From Methanothrix sp. (lineage in GTDB: Archaea; Halobacteriota; Methanosarcinia; Methanotrichales; Methanotrichaceae), in contig JALNZQ010000102.1 of assembly GCA_023229165.1 (NCBI GenBank), positions 1 through 8,947 of the forward strand: 8,947 bases of DNA, written 5' to 3'. Positions 1 to 5,787 of this stretch are shown piece after piece. The position numbers and the translations under genes were made by a program. Positions within the stretch are counted from its first letter, which is position 1; each line of letters starts with the position of its first letter. The notes under the pieces were generated by a model. That model was not told the origin of the DNA. It ran no database searches and saw nothing but the letters and a program-made list of their open reading frames with translations.

Positions 1-1204
1 CCTTGACTACGGCAATATATTCACCCATGCCTGCATTCGATCGCCGTAATTTGAGATCGTAATGGGAGGATGGTGAGCCCGAGAGCACTATCGGCCCGAT
101 TATCTCCGATGCAGGCTCCTCTTGCCTGGCGGGGACCATCATATTGATAAAGCCGATCTTGCTCGTATCTTTGATTAGGGTAATATTATTAGTAGAATAT
201 TTCTCGTAATCGATGCCTGGTCCTGTGATATTCAGGACATCCCGCGACAGGTAATGAGAAAAACCATACGAATCTATCAACGCATTAAACTGCCCATCCT
301 CTCCGAAATAAGCTTCTGCGGTGAAGTTCACGTTTTTATCCAGCTCAAGGATACAGGGCGCAGAGTAGGCCAACAGACTGCTCAAATTCGCCATACCCCC
401 CAGGTTATTTATCACGAATAATATGCCCTCATCCTGGCCGTTTGCTGAAATCCTGAACGTGGATGCTGGCCAGGAGAAATCCGTCTGCGCGCTGCTGCCC
501 TTCATCTCTTCCATCTGTGCCCAGACAATCTCTCTGGTCTTGTTGTCCACAACGTACTCTGTGGCGCTTTTAAGATTGCCATCCGGGTCTGTAGCCTTCG
601 CCTTTATTTTCGCAGGGCTCTTTTCGCTTGCAGTATCGGTGAGAACTGAGATGGTAAGGTTGGGTTCGGGAGAGTGTCCGACGGCCTGAATCATCCAATT
701 GGTCTGGTTCTGGGTACTGTTTTGCACACTCCAATTCAATATTCTGTTGGGATTTCTGGCGACCAGAACGGACCTGCCCGATGAAGGGGACGTGTCAACT
801 CCCTGCCATACGCCGGCGAACTCAAAGAAAGCGATGAGAAAATCGCCGGAAACCTTGACATCAGGCAAGTCAACCAGTGACCAGGTTAAGTTATCACCAA
901 AATATGCACTTGCTTTATCCGTAGTTTTATACAGAAGAGATAGGTTTTGGTCCCAAACCTCAATCACAAACATCTCCGATTTGGACTCGGGAACCAGCTT
1001 TCCAAAAACGGCCACCTGGGCCAAACTCCAATTATCGGTCGGTGCTGTGAAGACCACGCCGTGGCCCCTCAGTTCATCGATCCAGACTGCATCATCAACA
1101 TTGCCGTCATCATAAGTCAGGCTTACCATACCTGCGCTGACACAATTTACTGTCAATAATATGGCAATTGCAACCATTATCCAAATCTTGCTCACCACAT
1201 TCAT
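1..1204 (-). CDS. Secreted, probably N-glycosylated surface protein (3'-truncated)
   Basis: An open frame of 401 codons runs without a stop to the window edge, so the C-terminus is missing. The N-terminus is a clear signal peptide: Lys near the start, a hydrophobic run at residues 7-20 and a probable cleavage site after V-S-A (residue 24). The mature part is beta-rich and hydrophilic. I count 12 N-X-S/T sequons (N58, 87, 105, 157, 162, 166, 182, 221, 273, 293, 325, 340). Residues about 182-245 contain A-T-D-P-D-G-N, typical of Ig-like/cadherin-like modules. I do not recognise a named family; an extracellular or cell-envelope role is inferred. Start choice is open: GGAG directly abuts the ATG at 1204 (no spacing), whereas the GTG at 1198 has 6-nt spacing and may be the true start. 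The signal peptide survives either choice. It lies 34 nt after nfeD on the same strand. Confidence 0.8.
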   Translation of the reverse strand, partial: MNVVSKIWIMVAIAILLTVNCVSAGMVSLTYDDGNVDDAVWIDELRGHGVVFTAPTDNWSLAQVAVFGKLVPESKSEMFVIEVWDQNLSLLYKTTDKASAYFGDNLTWSLVDLPDVKVSGDFLIAFFEFAGVWQGVDTSPSSGRSVLVARNPNRILNWSVQNSTQNQTNWMIQAVGHSPEPNLTISVLTDTASEKSPAKIKAKATDPDGNLKSATEYVVDNKTREIVWAQMEEMKGSSAQTDFSWPASTFRISANGQDEGILFVINNLGGMANLSSLLAYSAPCILELDKNVNFTAEAYFGEDGQFNALIDSYGFSHYLSRDVLNITGPGIDYEKYSTNNITLIKDTSKIGFINMMVPARQEEPASEIIGPIVLSGSPSSHYDLKLRRSNAGMGEYIAVVK

Positions 1205-1216
1205 CTCCAATTGTTT

Positions 1217-1239
1217 ATATTAATAATCTATTTTAATAT
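1217..1239. repeat. AT-rich inverted repeat between nfeD and the surface-protein gene
   Basis: ATATTAA (1217-1223) and TTAATAT (1233-1239) form a perfect 7-bp inverted repeat around a 9-nt spacer. It touches the nfeD stop codon (1239-1241). It could be part of a promoter, a weak terminator or a regulator site. In DNA this AT-rich, chance is also possible. Confidence 0.35.
1228..1238 (-). promoter_or_regulatory. Possible TATA element for the surface-protein gene
   Basis: Read on the minus strand, this AT-rich stretch (TATTAAAATA) sits about 24-33 nt upstream of the candidate starts. That would give a near-leaderless transcript. Co-transcription with nfeD is equally possible, so the call is weak. 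Confidence 0.3.
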
Positions 1240-2591
1240 CACAGTGGTTTCACCCTCAGACAGGACCCATCCTTGCCGGTGATCACCACCATCTTGCCCT
1301 TCTCTACCGTATACTCCGCCTTCGCCTGCCAGTACTCGCCCTGGAAGAGCACGTATCCCTCGTTGTCCAGCCTGTCAATGGCTACGGCCACCTCACCGAC
1401 AATGTGGCCCAACACCGGCGGTGCGAACCGGGCTCGTGCTATCTTATAAATGGCAAATGCCAGGAATGCGCCCAAGATCAGCGAGGGCAGGATGATGGCC
1501 AGGGCCATAGACCGCTGGTAGCTGCCCGGCACATACCACTGGGGAAAGGTGGTAGGAACAAAAAGAATGCTGCCGACTATTACGCATATCAGCCCGGCCA
1601 CAGCCAAAAATCCAAAGGAATGGCTGTGCAGCTCCGCCAAAATCAGCCCCAGGCCGACGAGCAGGAGAAAAACAGCTCCTAGATCCACATTATTGCCCTG
1701 TCCAATCAGCCCTAAAGCCAGGGCCACCACGCCCAAGGCCTCTGATCCGATGCCGGGGCTGGACAGGCCGAAGACAAGGGCATAAAGGCCCACCAGCACG
1801 AGCAGCCCGGCCAGCGTCGGATCGGAGAGAAGCCTTAAGAGCTGCAGGTTTATGGGTGGCTGAAAGTACTGCACAGCGGCGGCCACTGTGAGCAGGGTAG
1901 TATTCTTGACACGAATGCCGTTGATCTGACTCGCCAGGCTCTCGGGCGAAGGTGCGATGTACTCGATCACGCCATAATTTTTGGCCTCATCAGCATTCAG
2001 GTTTAGATTGGAGACTACGAACTCTTTGGCAGCAGTCGTGTTTCGCCCGTGTGCTCTTGCTTTCTCCTCGATCAGGGCCACGATGGCATTGGTGGTCTTG
2101 CTGTCGTTGATGGGCTCAGTTTCGCCCAGAGGCGAAAGCTGCACCGGCTGGGCCGAGCCGATGATGCAGTGCGGCGCCATTGCCGCCACATCGGAGCTCA
2201 TCAGGATGAGTGTTCCCGCCGACCAGGCCGCAGCACCCGCGGGATAAACGTAGGCTATGACGGGGATCTCTGTCTCCTCCATCTGCCTTATGATCTCATA
2301 GCTCTCGGTCAGGCCGCCGCCCGGCGTGTCCAATAGGAGCATCACTGCCTGAAAACTCCCTGTCTTCGCCTCCTGCAAGGCTGCAGCAACGATGTCATCG
2401 CTGGCTGGCGTGATGGGGCCCTGCAGCTCGACAGCCAAAACCGGCCCGGGAACGGCAAAGGCAATGGGAAGCGCCGGCAATAACAACAGCAAGAACGATA
2501 AAAGGAAAAGGGAGGCTACTCTCTGCCACCGGTGAGGAAATGGCCGACCCGCTCTCCTCACATATTTCGAGTCGGACCGGCTCTTCTCCAT
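1239..2591 (-). CDS. nfeD: NfeD family membrane-bound serine protease (ClpP class, long form)
   Basis: This 450-residue protein has the long NfeD layout. An N-terminal signal/anchor (about 24-47) is followed by a ClpP/SppA-like protease domain (about 50-225), a block of roughly five membrane segments (about 260-385) and a C-terminal NfeD OB-fold domain (about 393-450, ending V-V-I-T-G-K-D-G-S-C-L-R-V). The protease domain contains D-T-P-G-G-G (88-93), the nucleophile Ser124 in A-A-W-S-A-G-T and Lys165 in D-S-K-T-T-N. These match the Ser/Lys dyad of the Pyrococcus PH1510 protease, which cleaves the C-terminal region of its stomatin partner. The gene starts 7 nt after the stomatin stop, and its GGAG overlaps that stop codon region with a rather long (11-nt) spacing to the ATG. 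It probably acts in membrane protein quality control. Family and architecture are secure; the physiological substrate is inferred from the neighbour. Confidence 0.95.
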   Translation of the reverse strand: MEKSRSDSKYVRRAGRPFPHRWQRVASLFLLSFLLLLLPALPIAFAVPGPVLAVELQGPITPASDDIVAAALQEAKTGSFQAVMLLLDTPGGGLTESYEIIRQMEETEIPVIAYVYPAGAAAWSAGTLILMSSDVAAMAPHCIIGSAQPVQLSPLGETEPINDSKTTNAIVALIEEKARAHGRNTTAAKEFVVSNLNLNADEAKNYGVIEYIAPSPESLASQINGIRVKNTTLLTVAAAVQYFQPPINLQLLRLLSDPTLAGLLVLVGLYALVFGLSSPGIGSEALGVVALALGLIGQGNNVDLGAVFLLLVGLGLILAELHSHSFGFLAVAGLICVIVGSILFVPTTFPQWYVPGSYQRSMALAIILPSLILGAFLAFAIYKIARARFAPPVLGHIVGEVAVAIDRLDNEGYVLFQGEYWQAKAEYTVEKGKMVVITGKDGSCLRVKPL

Positions 2592-2598
2592 CTGTTTT

Positions 2599-3456
2599 TC
2601 ATCTCCTGGTTCTTACGGTCTCGCTCTCTGCTTCTCTCAAGGCATCTTTCTTTGCCTCGTCTTTTCGGAATGTCTCCCTCTCAGAAAGCTCCCGGTTTAA
2701 GGCGGCCGTCAGGCCGACCACAGAACCGGTCCCAGAGTCTCCACTGGGAGTGACCACGATGAGCGTCTTCTCCCTGGCGATATCGACCAATGTCTGAAAC
2801 TCTCGTAGCTTCAGGGCGGCAGGCACTTCCTCATAAAGCCTTGCGGCATCGGTCATGGTCTTGGAGGCCTGGAACTCACCGTCGGCCAGGATGATGCGCG
2901 ACCTCTTTTCTCTCTCCGATTCCGCCTGCTTGGCAATCGCCCTTCTCATCGATTCGGGCAGAGACACGTCTCGCAGTGTGACTGCTGTAACCTTGATTCC
3001 CCAGGGATCTGTATGCTGGTCCAAGATTGCCTGCAGCTTCTTGTTCAATTCGTCGCGCTTGGAGAGCAGATCGTCCAGTTCAATCTGTCCCAGAACGTCT
3101 CGCAATGTGGTCTGCGCCAGCAAGGAGGTGGCAAGCTTGTAGTTTTCCACCTGTATGATAGCCCGGGAGGGATCCACCACCCGGTAGTAGATGACTGCAT
3201 CCACTTCCACGCTCACGTTGTCCTTGGTTATGACCACCTGCTTGGCCACGTCAATGGTAAAGACCCTCAGGTCAAGCAGCATAACGCGATCAATGATGGG
3301 GATTATAAGGAATATGCCTGGACCCTTCACTCCGGAAAAGCGCCCCAAACGGAATATGACCACTCGTTCATACTCTCGAACGATCTTTATCGCCTGGGAT
3401 AAGATAATAAACGCTACCAGAAGAGCGATGGGAGTAGATATGCCAAATTCTGCCAA
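2599..3456 (-). CDS. Stomatin/prohibitin (SPFH domain) membrane protein
   Basis: This 285-residue protein has one N-terminal membrane segment (about 7-24). The SPFH/band-7 domain follows, from E-Y-E-R-V-V-I-F-R-L-G-R (28-39) through the P-G-I-F-L-I-I-P-I-I-D segment to about residue 190. A helical Ala/Glu-rich region then includes A-E-S-E-R-E-K-R. Near residues 231-236 (T-L-I-V-V-T) a short hydrophobic stretch precedes a Ser/Gly-rich linker; in Pyrococcus stomatin the protease NfeD cuts a hydrophobic C-terminal region. The last 30 residues form a very charged tail. Stomatins oligomerise and organise membrane microdomains. The start codon is TTG, preceded by GGTG with 5-nt spacing; no ATG or GTG fits the N-terminus better. 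It is first in a two-gene operon with nfeD. Confidence 0.94.
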   Translation of the reverse strand: MAEFGISTPIALLVAFIILSQAIKIVREYERVVIFRLGRFSGVKGPGIFLIIPIIDRVMLLDLRVFTIDVAKQVVITKDNVSVEVDAVIYYRVVDPSRAIIQVENYKLATSLLAQTTLRDVLGQIELDDLLSKRDELNKKLQAILDQHTDPWGIKVTAVTLRDVSLPESMRRAIAKQAESEREKRSRIILADGEFQASKTMTDAARLYEEVPAALKLREFQTLVDIAREKTLIVVTPSGDSGTGSVVGLTAALNRELSERETFRKDEAKKDALREAESETVRTRR

Positions 3457-3461
3457 ACAAA

Positions 3462-3465
3462 CACC
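3462..3465 (-). promoter_or_regulatory. Ribosome binding site deciding the stomatin TTG start
   Basis: Read on the minus strand, GGTG lies 5 nt before the TTG at 3456. It pairs with the CACC of the archaeal 16S rRNA 3' end. It supports the non-ATG start. Confidence 0.5.
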
Positions 3466-3489
3466 AAATAATTGTTTGTACTTCTTCTC

Positions 3490-3497
3490 TTAAATAA
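3490..3497 (-). promoter_or_regulatory. Probable TATA box for the stomatin-nfeD operon
   Basis: On the minus strand this reads TTATTTAA, 34-41 nt upstream of the TTG start. A TSS some 22-25 nt downstream would leave a short leader of about 10-15 nt that still contains the GGTG motif. The separation from the ribosomal operon (a 130-nt gap) also argues for an own promoter. Confidence 0.45.
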
Positions 3498-3553
3498 GTA
3501 CCCTGCCGTAGAATCCTGCGGCTGACACTAAATCGAATAAAAGAGTAAAATCA

Positions 3554-3571
3554 GGTCCAAGAATCAGGACC
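3554..3571 (-). terminator. Possible hairpin terminator of the ribosomal operon
   Basis: On the minus strand, GGTCC, an 8-nt loop and GGACC form a 5-bp stem 15 nt after the S27ae stop. A T-rich stretch (3541-3551, containing TTTTACTCTTTT) follows. Archaeal termination relies mostly on the T-rich tract, so the stem may be incidental. Confidence 0.4.
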
Positions 3572-3586
3572 CGTGTAACCCCTGGT

Positions 3587-3772
3587 CTATTTCTTGAACT
3601 CAGTATAACCGCACTTGCCGCAGCTCTGCCGGTCGGCATGGCTGGCCAAAAATACGCCATTGCCGCACCTGGGACAGACCGACTTTTTGGACTTGATAGA
3701 GTCGCCGGTTACCTCATAAAATCTGGAGGCTCCCACAACCGCGCCCTTCTTGGCACCCTTTTTTGCAGCCAT
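3587..3772 (-). CDS. rps27ae: Small ribosomal subunit protein eS31 (S27ae)
   Basis: This 61-residue zinc-ribbon protein has a Lys/Ala/Gly-rich N-terminus. A four-cysteine zinc site follows at C33, C36 (C-P-R-C-G) and C51, C54 (C-G-K-C-G), and the end is Y-T-E-F-K-K. This is the archaeal stand-alone form of the protein, which in eukaryotes is made as a ubiquitin fusion. It belongs to the 30S subunit head/beak region. The start is 4 nt after the rps24e stop, with GGAGG embedded in the end of rps24e. It is the last gene of the seven-gene operon; a 130-nt gap follows. Confidence 0.96.
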   Translation of the reverse strand: MAAKKGAKKGAVVGASRFYEVTGDSIKSKKSVCPRCGNGVFLASHADRQSCGKCGYTEFKK

Positions 3773-3776
3773 CTAG

Positions 3777-4088
3777 CTAGGCCTCCGTCTTGGCTTCTTG
3801 CGGCTTGGTGAATGTATTGCGCTCAACGATATGAGCCCTCTCTATTTCCTTGGCCCTCTCAGCAGTCTCGTAGATCTTGGCATATCCAATGGTCTCGCGC
3901 TTTCCAAACTCAGTCTTCAGGCTGTCCACATAGACCAGGCCTACCTTCGAGTTTTGAGTTGCCGCCAGCCTCTCCACAACGCTCTTTCGAGAAGGCGTAG
4001 ACTCATCGTGAATAACCTTGAAAACAAGCTCCCGCCGATTCAAGATGGTGTTGTTCTTTGCTTCTATTACTTGTATATCCAACTTCAT
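3777..4088 (-). CDS. rps24e: Small ribosomal subunit protein eS24 (S24e)
   Basis: This 103-residue protein matches archaeal S24e in length and motifs. It opens with an N-terminal beta strand (M-K-L-D-I-Q-V-I-E). The conserved N-R-R-E-L-V-F-K-V-I-H segment (17-27), a T-P-S-R-K-S-V-V-E-R-L-A block (31-42) and F-G-K-R-E-T-I-G-Y-A-K-I-Y (61-73) follow. The protein binds the 30S subunit. The start ATG overlaps the TGA of the upstream dephospho-CoA kinase gene (ATGA), which suggests translational coupling, and GGAGG lies only one base before the ATG. The C-terminal tail is Lys/Glu-rich and probably disordered. Confidence 0.96.
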   Translation of the reverse strand: MKLDIQVIEAKNNTILNRRELVFKVIHDESTPSRKSVVERLAATQNSKVGLVYVDSLKTEFGKRETIGYAKIYETAERAKEIERAHIVERNTFTKPQEAKTEA

Positions 4089-4615
4089 TCCTCCACAATC
4101 ATTCGCTTCATGAATTCTTCGATATTTAGCTTCCTTTCGGGAGTAACATCAACCAGAACGCTTCCCTCATTGGGCTGGCCGTAGACCACAGCACTGCCCA
4201 GTGGCGCATAGAGAATGGCAGGAAGCGTTGCCAGATCTTCTTCGCCCTCTACTATTATCTTAACATGAGTAGTGCCATGCAGAGATTCCCGGATCAGGTC
4301 TATAAGATCTTTGGTGAGAGTTGCCGCCGGGTTTTTCACCATTACAGTCTTATAACTTTCGTGATCCAGCATATCCATGACATGATCGGAAACCGGCATT
4401 CTCTTAGTCTTATTGTCCACGACTAACAGATCCGGCACTATGGATGCCTTCAAGAGATAGAAGGCGGTCATATCACCGATCGCAACAACTTTCTTGGCAG
4501 AAAGAAGCTTTTTTTCCATGGCCGTTACGCATTCTTGGCCGTTTCCCTTGTACAGCCTGCCCAATGGCTCCTTCAGTGAGGACCGCAGCTCATCGGGGAG
4601 AAGGAGGAGACGCAA
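4085..4615 (-). CDS. GTP-dependent dephospho-CoA kinase (DUF359)
   Basis: This 176-residue protein catalyses the last step of CoA biosynthesis, phosphorylating dephospho-CoA with GTP. The family was first characterised in Thermococcus and is unrelated to bacterial CoaE. Visible family motifs are the N-terminal L-P-D-E-L-R-S-S-L-K-E-P-L-G-R-L-Y (6-22), V-A-I-G-D-M-T (44-50), V-V-D-N-K-T-K-R (65-72, with Asp67 and Lys69) and V-E-G-E-E-D-L (122-128). I chose the TTG at 4615 over an in-frame ATG at 4717. It gives the usual family length and N-terminus, follows the spt4 stop by 2 nt, and has GGTG 8 nt upstream. The longer frame would only re-read spt4 in another frame. The stop overlaps rps24e by 4 nt. 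Product confidence is high; the start is moderately sure. Confidence 0.92.
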   Translation of the reverse strand: MRLLLLPDELRSSLKEPLGRLYKGNGQECVTAMEKKLLSAKKVVAIGDMTAFYLLKASIVPDLLVVDNKTKRMPVSDHVMDMLDHESYKTVMVKNPAATLTKDLIDLIRESLHGTTHVKIIVEGEEDLATLPAILYAPLGSAVVYGQPNEGSVLVDVTPERKLNIEEFMKRMIVEE

Positions 4616-4617
4616 TT

Positions 4618-4803
4618 CTAACGCACCTTCAGAGCATATCTGCCTGGAAGGGTAATCTCCAGCTTTTGCGCGAGGATCGATTCCTTGGGATCGATGATCA
4701 AGACATATCCGCTCCAATCCTTGCTGAGTGAGGCTGAATTACAGATGGGACAGACCTGACCCTCAACGATTCTGCGACATTCTCTGCATGCCTGCTCTGT
4801 CAT
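4618..4803 (-). CDS. spt4: Transcription elongation factor Spt4 (RNA polymerase subunit E'')
   Basis: This 61-residue zinc protein has C6-x2-C9 (C-R-E-C) and C18-x2-C21 (C-P-I-C-N) as the four zinc ligands. The C-x-x-C pair is followed by S-K-D-W-S-G-Y-V-L-I-I-D-P (27-39) and L-P-G-R-Y-A-L-K-V-R at the end, the classic archaeal Spt4 pattern. Spt4 forms a heterodimer with Spt5 that closes the RNA polymerase clamp and increases processivity. The spt5 gene is not in this window. The start overlaps the rpo7 stop by 4 nt (ATGA) and has a GAGG motif 4 nt upstream. It was formerly annotated as rpoE2. Confidence 0.96.
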   Translation of the reverse strand: MTEQACRECRRIVEGQVCPICNSASLSKDWSGYVLIIDPKESILAQKLEITLPGRYALKVR

Positions 4804-5375
4804 TTCGCCTCTTCCTCAACACTCACTTGCGCATTGGTATTGACCTCTAGCCACTCCAGCCGTCCCAGGCCAGTTTGCCTCATGGTAAGCCCAATCTTGC
4901 TCTCACGAGGTTCTTTCTCATTCAGGCTTACGGCTATAACCCTGGCTCGAACCTTATCTCCTTCTCCTAAGGACTTGCTAGACTCTTTGCTGACCAGCCG
5001 CGCGTTCTTTTCATCATAAGATATATACTCATTGGTGATCTGGCTGACGTGCAGAAGGCCATCGAATGGTCCTAATGAGAGAAAAGCTCCGAATTTAACG
5101 ATCTCCACTACCTCGCCTTCGATGATCTCCTGCATCTCGGGCTTGAAGACGAGGGCATCAAAATTGACTTCGTAGTAAATGGACCCATCCCCCGCCAGGA
5201 TGTGACCTTCTCCAATGTCATCTGCTCCGAGTACGGCCACGATGGTTCCCAGTGACTTGTCAACTACTGCCTCGTATTTGTCGCGCAGCGACTTGTCCAC
5301 TGCCGCTTCGAGGGGATCACCCAGATGATCCGGTTCTATCCTGGCCACACCCTTAAGCTTCATCTTCTTATACAT
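4800..5375 (-). CDS. rpoE: DNA-directed RNA polymerase subunit Rpo7 (E')
   Basis: This 191-residue protein is the archaeal counterpart of Rpb7. An N-terminal RNP-like tip domain (about 1-80) starts M-Y-K-K-M-K-L-K-G-V-A-R-I and includes K-Y-E-A-V-V-D-K-S-L-G-T-I-V-A-V. An S1/OB domain (about 82-165) follows, with G-E-V-V-E-I-V-K-F-G-A-F and G-P-F-D-G-L-L-H-V-S-Q-I. With Rpo4 it forms the polymerase stalk, which contacts RNA and helps open complex formation; rpo4 is not here. The start has GGAG with 6-nt spacing, and the gene abuts the PIN gene stop with no gap. The acidic tail after residue 175 is probably flexible. An A-V-x-K-S-L-like segment occurs twice, 12 residues apart (see findings). 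Confidence 0.96.
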   Translation of the reverse strand: MYKKMKLKGVARIEPDHLGDPLEAAVDKSLRDKYEAVVDKSLGTIVAVLGADDIGEGHILAGDGSIYYEVNFDALVFKPEMQEIIEGEVVEIVKFGAFLSLGPFDGLLHVSQITNEYISYDEKNARLVSKESSKSLGEGDKVRARVIAVSLNEKEPRESKIGLTMRQTGLGRLEWLEVNTNAQVSVEEEAK

Positions 5376-5786
5376 CTAGTACTCCTTCTTCGACGCCTCT
5401 AGATATTGCCCCTGGCGCAGGTATACTACGGTGATGCCTTTACTAAATAACCTTTTCTTCAATTCTTTGTCATTGGTAAAGACTGCCGCGCCCGTCTTTA
5501 GGGCAAGCTCAACGATATCCTGATCGGCATTGTAATTGTCCACCCCAACCGCATTGCAGCCCTCGGCCAGACTCAGTGCCACGCGGGCGGCAATCTTATC
5601 CTTTCCTTTGTCTGCCCTTTTTGCCAGAGAGCGAAGCTCTCCCAGGACAGAGGCCGGGACCATCCACTCTGCATACCCCAAGCGCAAGAGTTCGCTGAAT
5701 ATGTCCACTCCGAACTGCTCGGGCACCATCAATGCGTTGGTATCGAGGACGACCTTTACGCTACTGGTATCAATGTATGCCTTCAT
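5376..5786 (-). CDS. PIN-domain endonuclease, Fcf1/Utp24-like (COG1412 type)
   Basis: This 136-residue protein is a single PIN domain. The acidic metal-binding residues are visible: Asp15 in V-V-L-D-T-N-A-L, Glu50 in L-G-E-L, Asp88/Asp90 in A-D-Q-D-I, and Asp106 in F-T-N-D-K-E-L. It therefore looks catalytically competent. The position directly between aIF2-gamma and rpo7 is the usual archaeal place for the Fcf1-like PIN protein, whose eukaryotic relative cleaves pre-18S rRNA. A role in rRNA processing is inferred from this. No antitoxin-like gene lies beside it, which argues against a VapC toxin. The start is 1 nt after the aIF2-gamma stop and lacks a convincing Shine-Dalgarno motif, so it is probably translated by coupling. 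Confidence 0.88.
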   Translation of the reverse strand: MKAYIDTSSVKVVLDTNALMVPEQFGVDIFSELLRLGYAEWMVPASVLGELRSLAKRADKGKDKIAARVALSLAEGCNAVGVDNYNADQDIVELALKTGAAVFTNDKELKKRLFSKGITVVYLRQGQYLEASKKEY

Positions 5787-5787
5787 G

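Noticed and set aside
423..1159. Plus-strand open frames in the first 1.2 kb
   Set aside because: The minus strand carries one uninterrupted frame with a signal peptide through this region; the plus frames overlap each other and lack plausible protein character.
1206..1216. Eleven-base sequence TCCAATTGTTT also found at 8491-8501
   Set aside because: It is short and AT-rich, with no shared context between the two places; most likely chance.
4616..4717. 34-codon upstream extension of the dephospho-CoA kinase from an ATG inside spt4
   Set aside because: It would overlap spt4 by about 100 nt and exceed the family length; the TTG at 4615 matches the conserved N-terminus.
5376..5786. PIN protein as a VapC toxin of a toxin-antitoxin pair
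   Set aside because: No small antitoxin gene adjoins it and it is locked inside a conserved information-processing operon, where the Fcf1-like PIN protein is expected.
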